From an uncultured Monoglobus sp. (GTDB taxonomy: Bacteria; Bacillota; Clostridia; Monoglobales; Monoglobaceae): DNA of 64,000 bases. Position 1 is the stretch's first letter; each line of letters opens with the position of its first letter. Below the pieces are notes generated by a model. The model ran no database searches, was not told where the DNA came from, and was given only the letters and a program-made list of their open reading frames with translations. The stretch spans positions 1 to 64,000 of the forward strand of contig CANQMT010000001.1 in assembly GCA_947625055.1 (NCBI GenBank), given 5' to 3'. The position numbers were made by a program, and so were the translations under genes. Shown here piece after piece: positions 27,901 through 32,086 of this stretch.

Positions 27901-29849
27901 TTTCGGGCATGCCCGAGGCTGACACCAACAGCTATATTGACGGAACCGACGTTGACATCAAGCCGGGAGAGCCCGTAAGAGAGGGCTACAATTTCCTCGG
28001 CTGGAGCCTTAACGATCCTGACGGCGATCCGATAGGCGAAAGTGCGTTCAGGAAGTCGGCCGGCCCGGATGTGCTCTACGCGGTTTGGGAGGCGGTCGTT
28101 CCTCCTGACGAGTACGGCGTGATCTATCGCGAGAACCACGCGACTTACGGCGTTGTTCCGTTTGACGATAACAAGTACGTTATTGACGGCACTGACAATG
28201 TTCCCGTTCTCGGCAACGACGGCAAACCCGAGCTCGTCAAGGAAGGCGCGGCCTTCCTCGGCTGGAGCAAAAAGGCGAATAATGTGGTTGTCACGAGATT
28301 TGACGCTGAAAACGCGGAAATTTTGAAGGATCATACAAGGATCGACAGCCCGCCCGCGAGCGGATATATGAATTTGTACGCGGTATGGGCTAAGGATGAG
28401 AACGGCGACGGCGCAGCCGACTATGTTCAGGCGATATTCGATGACGGCGTTGACGACGGCGCGGCCGGAACCGTGACGGATATGCCCGACGCGATCACCG
28501 GAGAGCGCGGCGAGGTATACGAAATACCCGCCCGCGAGCCCGCCCGCGAAGGCTATGTTTTCGACGGCTGGACAGAGAGAGGAACCGACGGCCCCATTTA
28601 CAGATACGGCGGCACAAGCGGCAGCTTCACAATGCCCGATGACGGAATTGTGTTTGTGGCGCAGTGGTCGAAATATCAGCCTCAGCCATCTCCCTCGCCG
28701 ACAAGCGAGCCTACCGCGGAGCCGACGGATGCTCCTGCGACAAGCACACCGGAGCCCACGGCTTCGGAGTCCCCGTCGCCATCCCCGACTAAAAAGCCGG
28801 GTGGCAGCGGAGGCGGAGGCGGAGGCGGAGGTGGCGGCGGCTTCGGCACCGCTTCGGTCCGCGTTGTGAAAGAGTGGGATGATGACAATAACAGCCGTGG
28901 CGAGAGACCCTCGTCTGTAACAGTAAAACTCATGCAAAACGGCAACGCGGTTGACCAATGCTCACTTTCGGCCGAAAACAATTGGCAGCACACATTCTCA
29001 AATCTGAAAACCGGAACAGATTACACGGTTATCGAGGAAGCGGTCAACCATTACGCTCCAAAGTATGAGTCGATCTCCGGCGGTTACAAAGTTGTTAACA
29101 CCTATGATGAGAGTGTTGTGGTCGGTCCGCCGAACGGAGGCGGCGGTTCGGGCGGAAAGACTCCAGAGAATCAGCCAACCCTGAATTACGACGATCACTA
29201 CGCGTATATAGTAGGATATGATGACGGCACCGTTCAACCTGAGGGAACTATCACAAGAGCCGAGGTCGCGACAATATTCTTCAGGATGCTGTCCGAAAGC
29301 TCGCGCGAGAGATATATGACCAAGGGCAACAAGTTCAGCGACGTTTCGGTCGGCAACTGGTTCAACACAGCGGTCTCAACTATGGCGTCAGCCGATATAG
29401 TTCACGGCTATGAGGACGGAACATTCCGCGGCGACGCTCCGATAACCCGCGCCGAATTCGCGGTGATCGCGGCCAACTTTGACTCATCCGCCTATGACGG
29501 CCCCGATAAGTTCAGCGACATCGGCGGCCATTGGGCAAGCGAGTATATTAACAGAGCGGCTGAGCGCGGCTGGATCAACGGCTATGAGGACGGAACATTC
29601 AAGCCCGATCAAAGCATTACGAGAGCCGAGGCTATGGCTCTTGTCAACAGGGTACTTGAAAGAAAGCCCTCTGCGGATCATATGCTTGATGATATGATAG
29701 TATGGCCCGACAACAGCGACAAGACCAAGTGGTATTACTCTGATGTTCAGGAGGCCACCAACTCGCACTACAGTGAGCGCACGGACGATAACTATGAGAT
29801 TTGGACGTCTCTGCGTCCGGTTATGGATTGGGCGGAGCTTGAATCTTAA
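9939..29849 (+). CDS. Giant SLH-anchored modular surface protein/adhesin (6636 aa): signal peptide, SdrB-like domains, pilin isopeptide-type domains, many Listeria/Bacteroides-type repeats, Cna_B, 3 SLH
   Basis: RBS AAAGGAG; signal peptide MGKTRNGILITIIMTLVCAATLLCGTAAVHAEG; repeated FxGWS...VTVYAVWAxDxNxxxxPDY modules; C-terminal VRVVKEWDDDNNSRGERPSSVTVKLMQNG (Cna_B) and YIVGYDDGTVQPEGTITRAEVATIFFRML etc. (SLH x3). Confidence 0.93.
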   Translation: MGKTRNGILITIIMTLVCAATLLCGTAAVHAEGSRDIVRTSAENYKAVTGSDGTTGVNQARWSLMSQSGNFMGVNRQQKIKFYAFEGETVFLASNEVENSVDIKMTQPDGSVVNVDLKTDEGFIKTSANEKAGPKTKDDKSIWLPKAETTETGNIQYDTDINDRYVAYKYDIPISGVYVLEFYTNTSKATTLPARGGTEKGTVGNIKFNTELDGAHSNAHVIAWDVTVAQPQKSGDDITHYVAVNGRVWMDAIAMQNMGRVYGDLYCVTRDGYIWRFSLNGIEPNTFAMYANSRGGIGTGTNASAYHSVHSPLTNYTDFKLYKERVDKYGNPDGIQILGPDNDVTDIDSPYHMFVNPPDTTISESIVLSQPKPIGTVKNIQFDGKSNDLSDTVNTSSGYAGVGGSFEVETEGASSYRIIIDMSKMYAKHYHNEAVDGGKYDTDGSSTGNHDDEICLSTDSDLNFIYYNDDSAKGDGVGWYSIKTHESSRHPSNDKDLTQPEAMKNHVTYEKLTGGINLGEGITVTDDPSNSENAQILENAGYKSLGKIMLGNAAVDGTNRIKWDGRDQYGRILPIGTYFGSTGRGEVYAEPKAGEIHFPLGDVEQMINGVAIWLESEPQGWMSNVSTTQQQIDYRSRLYYNNLDMSLLRDFEYNDTVANNGMINNTWIWNLPNNTSNIRAGEVKANSSKINRGWVTDKTIFEDMSIDGTPSYKYDTSKAGDRAPTNLASKFTNDTSIGTSTDDSNNFGCDHGIVDVWTYAAAPESAKVYLDSNVTINNVDYQKILTGFVFLDTPVKGTVQGDYDKLTDDRELPGAKVVVSYGTYGNIKKKLPDDATYKDKSPDEPVTFETSTNSNGYYSVPINMYAFSDDAGDKQEITVTVTYSDPLAGPAAVTHKVTTIDKKVRQFTVSQEMEEGHANVSVQKIQLKKDGTGNKSESMKEIYADDVGYIISPSTSLRIHAQWTPDCLKDMSMAANFSVYGVYKSTIEKSENSKFKELLEKELPTHNDGYTYNDQYVPLAPKERDELKAFFQDTKNNVYSKEDIELDLKMSAVETIEDLPGIVFKTEKSGEKTQAVEADKIIYRVFYNGTAPSDSIDLKRNQYKAEGGGTFDNWEYTIKTDPSTIKETVWFDANHNSIFDEGEQPIVGARVQIAKRNSNISGDLNQPENYEKSFQRIKKNLPDDPDYDSTHPDDEWTLDKTVIDSSTTAFVTNEKGEVCNTSYTYNPDTNEITEEVNPMADNVGIQGLIAGTYRLTITLPPGSTYNSAAYTGAGMPDGPNNSSLIIAEFDQEHNQIIQYIDVPANAIDRTEETGKDGSVQAKAAYSYMADLSIRKSVEAYNTTNKSIERYVKPSLFAFKLKMSNITIEEPETSVTLPVEDAVTELSLSSPNVGVEGPGDPNKTITFKKQSDGSAAAVFTLSAGERITINNVPNGTEYEVTELDIKDALLDGIYDESIKDDNLKKLFDTKKNMRTGFGLSAALGNPKTRKGKISDTARTSMLNFTNRYEPLPVTAYGGKEPEKKRDEEINPSINHNSINIQARVLINTNEGEPVRNILESDNFSLVLEPSTWFTRDEDINNRDKHTPQDGLSPDVVEITDDGKKNTHNIIDVETPETPSNEATVTFDDKYTMTFTQPGVYTYVLRERKPFTTDNVDPIPGIKYAPETYKLYIEVNDDASDIVSANAGKTEAGTGHLVVANYFWRARTGFDEKGEGVDDWDLEWNTRILGSGTGGADNAFNKTPLEDGKSMLVFNNTYDLAPPEVAFEGTKILNGRALGDKEFEFKIEPVGKYEIGHTENKTPDAVASMPTPESDTTWNTAATGTNNIKFDPITFTEDDAGEDEASAIIYHYQISEIKPEDDSVKPSVEYDTKKQDVYVRVYKEVVADPDNEGQFYQIVHALQCDADGNSTSGFAFTNSYTAKNLELSLSGDNSLGLKLKKTLISKGDSSRKFKDGDEFRFVIEPENGAPAISGGAEGRPAGVLIFGPEGDAIGQTEKSDIEFASGDKIEFIEANTTDKPYYEYTIRELNPYGDASVTTLPGISYDGTRYRLRVYVKDDTAQGKLVLDTEKSESKTGIDVYKITDESEGELLNESTDENPAAMPELEFTNNYDPNKIDVPLSANKSFNRDFTTFFGTETGTDKMNQGFGFTLTPIGFVDDISSVGELTPFKAGVLKTDGEGYESEANMPMPDVGKQYTEGSKDFYIDSTGLIDLKNMSFESEDAGITKATAKVYIYKIKENNENRGGVTYDEKDRYIFLSVYMLTDDTMGDNQYVTVALNDTEDIAKIAEKHSEYKDANIDYTFVNTYNPNGSEFDLSNSDSLKIIKKVTTQNVDAPEFTEGQFQVKLEPFNSSNSQLPPGFINEDGYVTFNIDASGKFVFDKDNSYEVDSTKLNGTRLMFDSEGTYEYLIREVTPAEDGIDGEDGYTYDTYQYKLTLDVKDDLQGNMKITPSVQWRSSLGGSWSGEFDESLDDPHMPDGYKERDDKNISATDIVFVNSYTQRHTLNYNPNGALAGGDSLPPQTEYEKNMEITVHKTEGALTRNQGEMFVGWSTYEKDGGYTDEERTAALTAEDAEKAKALNILSADDDGTDENPGNTENNVFKMPDANAILYAVWAIDANGNNTPDYAEDGYSVEYYIGNAVVDPDSVYADKTNKILYTCEHHHVAGTDADFLSHNGNTVTVNGTEVKLSLPDSGNPAFIGWSLASSYKEAPVVDEYPGVFSRENLSGLISSINLTEELMKNTDLIKSREDGRKVLTVYAVWAGDTHGGQVLPPSEPTLGPDETPRPTADPDATPSPTATPGPETSDGIPDYKQVAYRGNKPTDADQEVVGVPVDGNEYIPGESYVSLLTAPSLDGYRFLGWTDVETPTDDTIYYQPGMHWGPKTNKLDLFYAQWAENEQSLIIQVFDDANNDGTYGGEETLLGISTEKITLTPKNSGDTIESVEHTDGGGVQFTSAMLKPGDYTLTITIDEDQFNVYDRYTGVNYALGDEQGTITTKLEGTKLTINQDITIPYEDYSGAIRYGVTRPYDVIYNMNGAPVEVGLKTDAVPDKDYAYHDGDTVPYYTDSEGREYDGKIAVLGADSLNETIDSSNGKYIFTDSAGLTHEFLGWSINSDASAPDTGMSVSELAEGGTYRNKSFKEMPAGDLTLYAVWDRGFNKYPLTFDANGGQYESGGEDALNGTLIDLNKRYVIVSEKDASIPLDENSENRPGYKNAEEKVTFPEISREDAVFIGWSATALGVVSDYNTVKDSLLSSIQMLTANTVYAVWAEDTRGKLVDSEGRSCDTPNVYYGDGHSDCAHGELIKHESDGIADYLQVFYEFNAPSDAKFSGSLNVDPVTYGVDGKYTLNKSVLETFKNTDADAIRQKDYENASAGEISDDNAAAYIRSSSLAVEGYAFDGWSVNDPSGANGKAENGMFYAGPTNGLGRAYSFEKSSGRPDTLYAIWRKIVPAAVNVRVYNDANRDGVCEPGEGLVTGFTIDSVYEVITQSYGGDLEEAFEKGFPLTDKGTDDARTGSAFINWFEPGKYKMTLTLDGTVSDNTSFVIRTLKDAHSFVSLDGTVEAKDMELQILNVNNRTITFQYSPKEGFAGDLNIAATQGYTLEYDTNGAPADKVAAPESVNNLYYDNETNVAEQPKKADGTELENDEDGYFYSDDNGVKHYFLGWSENKYSDTPEYSADGTSHKVTDRKITIKGETKLYAIWSADKYSVLYYFDGELDTDESNKVDKAYRDRTYNFDETAALWMPASREALPAKDKLVFAGWTENPETAKTALDKVPTAGTLITSVVMPSDNVSVYAVWAVDEDGNHVPDYADNMYIVSYAANGGFPAPEPDGIFFADYTKYYLNSQKAELITINEGKKRVSKENAVLVGWGKSDNGGALVSNAAELKTLEADEQYLTFSDKDITVYALWAADLNNNDKPDYSETEYTLTYDANGGEGTVPAAREHLLPGDSVELEKNPGLTMTDAMFIGWSSDKAAVQNDGGSAKIFTDAAPQDGVLSDTVKINDQNVTVYAVWAADINHNKTPDYNETPHTLSYDANGGEGTLPDPVKVLPEIKIKLDAEKTFTKTGAVFIGWSLNSYSELVTSAEQENSLRIYEYTMGNEDVTVYALYAADNNGDGTPDYGRYTLEYDANGADEGSAPDDNNKYSTGAEVTLKEPDASMKKTDAVFIGWSEKKSEVQNGDGSAKVFDAAPAEGVITKSVKIDADNVTVYAVWAEDGNGNGKPDYDESYSVTYNSNGAPDTVKLPENKTGLDYNSEVTIGDITVGLSDDNDGKGKYYTDDNYVKHYFLGWSEDKHAETGDDKYAPNSSVKLNSADITLYAIWSADRYKVLYYINGELDTAKVDPDFRDRSYTFGETAALWMPVSEAEYPQGADATVFAGWSADESMENTVLSKIPAAGTLVTSVSIPNRDVPVYAVWAEDKNNDNIPDYANDMYLVKYHSNGGFPDPVDHIFFADYTRFYLKDQTADLIGLDEGARRVSRERAVLVGWGKDAHEELVKSDEELNALITDKDSLKFTDQNITVYALWAADKNGNDIPDYKENPRTLKYDINGGSGETPASVSDLLVGDSVELEKTPAITLTDAVFIGWSRQQSVVSAEGKPVIFKSAPDEGVITDSVTVADDDENEITVYAVWADDINHNGVPDYNETPRTLTYDANEGSGKVPASVTVLPGINIDLEDNVDLTKENAVFVGWSLTKYSKPITSLEEESALRIDEYTMGDRNVTVYALYAADLDDNGEADYGRFKVEYNKNGAEIGEAPIDNNWYSTGTTVTLKTPDADMTLQGAMFIGWSSNKNAVSTSGGKPVIFTAAPADGIVETEVMIGSANVTVYAVWAADTNNNGTPDYDEFYTVDYDTNGAPDSVKTPTAHTGLAHNGIIQIKDISEGLSTDDEGRYYTDGNGVKVYFEGWSTDIHAEKANADLAPGKYLSLNSANVTLHAVWRADRFKVLYYIGGALDTEYVSDDFRGRTYAYGETAALWMPVSEAQLPAGAAGTVFAGWTDSKETAEKVLTEVPAAGTLITSVNIPNRDVPVYAVWAEDKDGDKIPDYADSMYLVKYHSNGGFPDPEDHIFFADYTRYYITGAVAELIDVETEGRQRVSLEGAVLVGWGKEAHSAFVTSDEELVGLLADNEYLTFGSDNITVYALWAADENGNDIPDYKEEIYTLTYDENGGQGTVPEPVTGLLDGESVELEQKAELSMDKAVFIGWSESEEDVRGANGDPIVFVSAPPKDGVIVDSVVIKASDAAVYAVWAADTNDNGTPDYEEAAHTLSYNANDGEGTVPSAVPDLLPGTDVKLDMAPGLANSGGVFVGWSLTKYSRLMTSAEEEAALRIKNDTYTMGFDDVTVFALYAADSNGDNVPDYGRYSVTYDKNGAEGSAPVDTNKYSTGSVIRLVQPGSDMRLADAVFIGWSENKAEVQNENGGAKIFDAAPESGIITDSVTITTNDVTVYAAWAADKNNNGTPDYNEGYTVSYNANGAPNSVKMPEAQTGLAYNASVKTGDITEGLESDTNGRYYTDESEVKHYFLGWSVNADGGDIIAVGGDVMINSANVTLYAVWSADRYHVVYDMNGGSGTVPDEYAGRTYAFDENAALYIPLADERPTKDDVVFVGWSETPIDDALTAPPDYGTIVTSVTLQNGDKTVYAVWAEDKNSDKVPDYADNMYLVKYHINGGTFPKTTDGIFFEDYTRYKLSGQTAELISIDEGRQRVMRDGAVLVGWGKEAHEELVKSAAELTELSADSAYLTFADSDITVYALWAADENGNDIPDYEEKTYTLTYDGNGGEGSVPEPVTGLLDGDVVTLDGAVAPSMQGCEFLGWCDDKNAITDENGSPMIFTEVPDGVVKESVTIAGADVTVYAVWNKIPIAEYGVVYNANGGNDSVPIDEKTYPIGGDVQLMDRGEMTREGAVFLGWSKNAHEQIIMTQDELSERILSAGEIIPLDLGDNSSVMTLFAVWGIDITDGTHTVVEDGTADYYQVFYNSNAGREDVSGMPEADTNSYIDGTDVDIKPGEPVREGYNFLGWSLNDPDGDPIGESAFRKSAGPDVLYAVWEAVVPPDEYGVIYRENHATYGVVPFDDNKYVIDGTDNVPVLGNDGKPELVKEGAAFLGWSKKANNVVVTRFDAENAEILKDHTRIDSPPASGYMNLYAVWAKDENGDGAADYVQAIFDDGVDDGAAGTVTDMPDAITGERGEVYEIPAREPAREGYVFDGWTERGTDGPIYRYGGTSGSFTMPDDGIVFVAQWSKYQPQPSPSPTSEPTAEPTDAPATSTPEPTASESPSPSPTKKPGGSGGGGGGGGGGGFGTASVRVVKEWDDDNNSRGERPSSVTVKLMQNGNAVDQCSLSAENNWQHTFSNLKTGTDYTVIEEAVNHYAPKYESISGGYKVVNTYDESVVVGPPNGGGGSGGKTPENQPTLNYDDHYAYIVGYDDGTVQPEGTITRAEVATIFFRMLSESSRERYMTKGNKFSDVSVGNWFNTAVSTMASADIVHGYEDGTFRGDAPITRAEFAVIAANFDSSAYDGPDKFSDIGGHWASEYINRAAERGWINGYEDGTFKPDQSITRAEAMALVNRVLERKPSADHMLDDMIVWPDNSDKTKWYYSDVQEATNSHYSERTDDNYEIWTSLRPVMDWAELES
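14530..17440 (+). other. Block of about five streptococcal-pilin-type isopeptide (FctA-like) domains within the giant ORF
   Basis: Recurring pattern FxFxLxP...F...GxYxYxIxExxP...G(I)xYDxxxYxLxVxVxDD...FxNxY. Confidence 0.65.
20760..27530 (+). repeat. Intragenic higher-order repeat (619-631 aa units of several List_Bact modules), four units, last one truncated
   Basis: NGAP anchor codons at 20760, 22653, 24510 and 26367 (spacings 1893, 1857, 1857 bp); second anchor MY[IL]V.YxxNGG near 21384, 23244, 25095 and 26925. Confidence 0.9.
28680..28845 (+). other. Pro/Thr/Ser-rich linker plus poly-glycine tract of the giant ORF
   Basis: QPQPSPSPTSEPTAEPTDAPATSTPEPTASESPSPSPTKKPGGSGGGGGGGGGGGFG. Confidence 0.9.
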
Positions 29850-29911
29850 AAAAATGAACTGCGGCGGCAAGACGGTTTTAACCCGTTTTGCCGCCGTAAG
29901 TTCTTATCGTC

Positions 29912-29946
29912 ACTCAGACTCTGAAGGCCGCAGATTCTTATCCCGC
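29912..29946 (+). pseudogene. Decayed 3'-half fragment of tRNA-Arg(CCG)
   Basis: 29/35 matches by eye to tRNA-Arg positions 9021-9055 (actcNgactctgaaggNcgcNgNttcNNatcccgc). Confidence 0.6.
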
Positions 29947-30243
29947 GAAACGCCAACGTAATGCGTTTCGCGGGAGCCCTAATATCAGTCTGTTTGCGAA
30001 AAAGTCATGCAATGCATGACTTTTTTTGTGAGTTCATTTTTTTGCTTTCCCCTGATCGAGTAAAATATGTTAATTTTTCGTTAATATTTATTATAAAAAC
30101 ACTTGTAATTTTATTTGTTTTATGTCATAATACTGACGATAAATATTATATCATCCCGAAAGTAAAATTTCACGGGGAAAAATTTTGTTCGGCGGTCAGG
30201 TAAATTATTTAATTAACATATATATTGAGTGAAGGTGATTATT

Positions 30244-32037
30244 ATGAGTAAAATACGCGGCGGAATTCTAATTATGCTAATTTTCGCTTTATGTGCCTCG
30301 ACGCTTTTGTGCGGCACAGCCGCGGTCCGCGCCGAAGGCCCGGGCGGCTCGGACAGATACAACGCTGTCTTTGAACAAAACGGCGGCGGAGACGGCAATG
30401 TTCAGGCAGTATTTGAAGACGGCGCAGATGACGGAGCTCCGGGGACCGTGACGGGAATGCCCGACCCTATCAACGGTCAGCGCGGCGAAGTATATGATAT
30501 ACCCGAGCGCGAGCCCGCTCGTGACGGTTACAAATTTGACGGCTGGATAGTGAAGGGAACCGACGGCCCTGTCTATAGACGCGGAGGCGAAAACGGCAGC
30601 TTTACGATGCCGGAAAGCGGGATCATATTTGTTGCGCAGTGGTCCGAAAATCATGATATGCCCGAACCAACTTCACAGCCGACTATAAATCCCGGCACGG
30701 AACCAACTACAGAGCCTACTTCGCAGCCTACTATAAATCCCGGCACGGTACCGACCGAGCAGCCGCAACACACAATTCCTCCCACGACGAGCGAGCCGCA
30801 GCAACCGACAAATCCGCCCGCGACAAGTGAGCCTCAGCAGCCGACAAATCCGCCCGCGACGAGCGCACCGCAGGAACCGACAAATCCGCCAACGACAAGC
30901 GAGCCGCAGCAGCCGACAAATCCACCCGCGACTGCCACACCGATTCCCGCTGAGACGACAACGCCCGAACCCGAAGTTTCTGCTTCTCCGTCACCCACCA
31001 AAAGACCCGGCGGTTCCGGCGGAGGCGGTTTCGGAGGGGGAACCTTCGGCACCGGCGGCACCACCTCGATCCGCGTTGTAAAAGAATGGGAAGATGATAA
31101 TGACAGCCGCGGCGAAAGACCGGAATCAATAACCGTGAAGCTTCTCCAAAACGGCACAGCGATCGATCAGTGCGTACTTTCCGCGGAAAATAATTGGCAG
31201 CACACGTTCTCAAGCCTGCGGAACGGCGCCGAGTATACGGTAGCGGAAGAAGAGGTGAAGCATTACACTCCGCAGTATGTCTCATCATTCGGCGGCTACA
31301 GAATTATTAACCGTTACGACGAGAGCGCCGCTGCCGATCAGATCAATGATCGGCATCCGGAAGCGCCGACGCTGAATTACGACGACCATTACGCCTACAT
31401 AGTCGGATACGAAGACGGCACGGTCCGACCGGAGGGAACTATCACGAGAGCCGAGGTCGCGACAATATTTTTCAGGATGCTGTCCGATAATTCGCGTGAC
31501 AGATATTATTCAAAGACAAACGACTTTGACGACGTCTCGGCGGGCGACTGGTTCAACACAGCGGTCTCGACTATGGCGTCCGCGGACATAATTCACGGAT
31601 ATGAGGACGGAACTTTCCGCGGCGACGATCCTATAACACGCGCCGAATTCGCGGTGATCGCGGCCAACTTTGACTCATCGGCTTATGACGGCCCCGATAA
31701 ATTCAGCGATGTCAGCGGACATTGGGCGAGCGAGTATATTAACAGAGCCGCGGAGCACGGCTGGATCAACGGATATGAGGACGGAACTTTCAGGCCGGAT
31801 CAAAATATAACAAGGGCCGAGGCAACGGCTCTTGTCAACAGAGTACTTAACAGAAAGCCGTCGGCCGGTCATATGCTCGATGATATGACAGTATGGCCCG
31901 ACAATAACAAAAACGAGTGGTATTACGCTGATATTCAAGAGGCTACCAACTCGCACTACAGCGAGCGGTCGAATGACGGATATGAAATATGGACGTCACT
32001 GCGCCCCGTTATAGATTGGAAGGCGCTTGAGACTTAA
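30244..32037 (+). CDS. Short SLH-anchored surface protein, paralogue of the giant ORF termini (signal peptide, one List_Bact-type module, PT-rich linker, Cna_B, 3 SLH)
   Basis: MSKIRGGILIMLIFALCASTLLCGTAAVRAEG signal peptide; near-identical module (VFEDGADDGAPGTVTGMPDPINGQRGEVYDIPEREPARDGYKFDGW), Cna_B and SLH to the end of 9939-29849. Confidence 0.92.
   Translation: MSKIRGGILIMLIFALCASTLLCGTAAVRAEGPGGSDRYNAVFEQNGGGDGNVQAVFEDGADDGAPGTVTGMPDPINGQRGEVYDIPEREPARDGYKFDGWIVKGTDGPVYRRGGENGSFTMPESGIIFVAQWSENHDMPEPTSQPTINPGTEPTTEPTSQPTINPGTVPTEQPQHTIPPTTSEPQQPTNPPATSEPQQPTNPPATSAPQEPTNPPTTSEPQQPTNPPATATPIPAETTTPEPEVSASPSPTKRPGGSGGGGFGGGTFGTGGTTSIRVVKEWEDDNDSRGERPESITVKLLQNGTAIDQCVLSAENNWQHTFSSLRNGAEYTVAEEEVKHYTPQYVSSFGGYRIINRYDESAAADQINDRHPEAPTLNYDDHYAYIVGYEDGTVRPEGTITRAEVATIFFRMLSDNSRDRYYSKTNDFDDVSAGDWFNTAVSTMASADIIHGYEDGTFRGDDPITRAEFAVIAANFDSSAYDGPDKFSDVSGHWASEYINRAAEHGWINGYEDGTFRPDQNITRAEATALVNRVLNRKPSAGHMLDDMTVWPDNNKNEWYYADIQEATNSHYSERSNDGYEIWTSLRPVIDWKALET
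30787..30930 (+). repeat. 36-bp tandem repeat x4 in coding sequence (TSEPQQPTNPPA units)
   Basis: Units start at 30787, 30823, 30859 and 30895. Confidence 0.9.
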
Positions 32038-32039
32038 AA

Positions 32040-32074
32040 TATCAAAGGCCGTCTCTCAAAGACGGCCTTTGATA
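32040..32074. terminator. Bidirectional terminator TATCAAAGGCCGTC...GACGGCCTTTGATA between convergent genes
   Basis: Perfect 14-bp inverted repeat. Confidence 0.8.
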
Positions 32075-32086
32075 TTATCTTTGATA

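Noticed and set aside
10815-28993. Many antisense and out-of-frame ORFs (60-359 aa) across the giant gene
   Set aside because: They follow from codon bias and the repeat structure of the sense ORF; no RBS or family-like sequence, and similar shadows recur in each repeat unit.
29680-29849. LPxTG sortase signal at the C-terminus of the giant protein
   Set aside because: C-terminus lacks LPxTG, a hydrophobic segment and a basic tail; anchoring is by SLH domains.
30787-30930. 36-bp repeats as a CRISPR array
   Set aside because: Units are contiguous with no spacers and are in-frame coding sequence for a Pro/Thr linker. No cas genes were seen.
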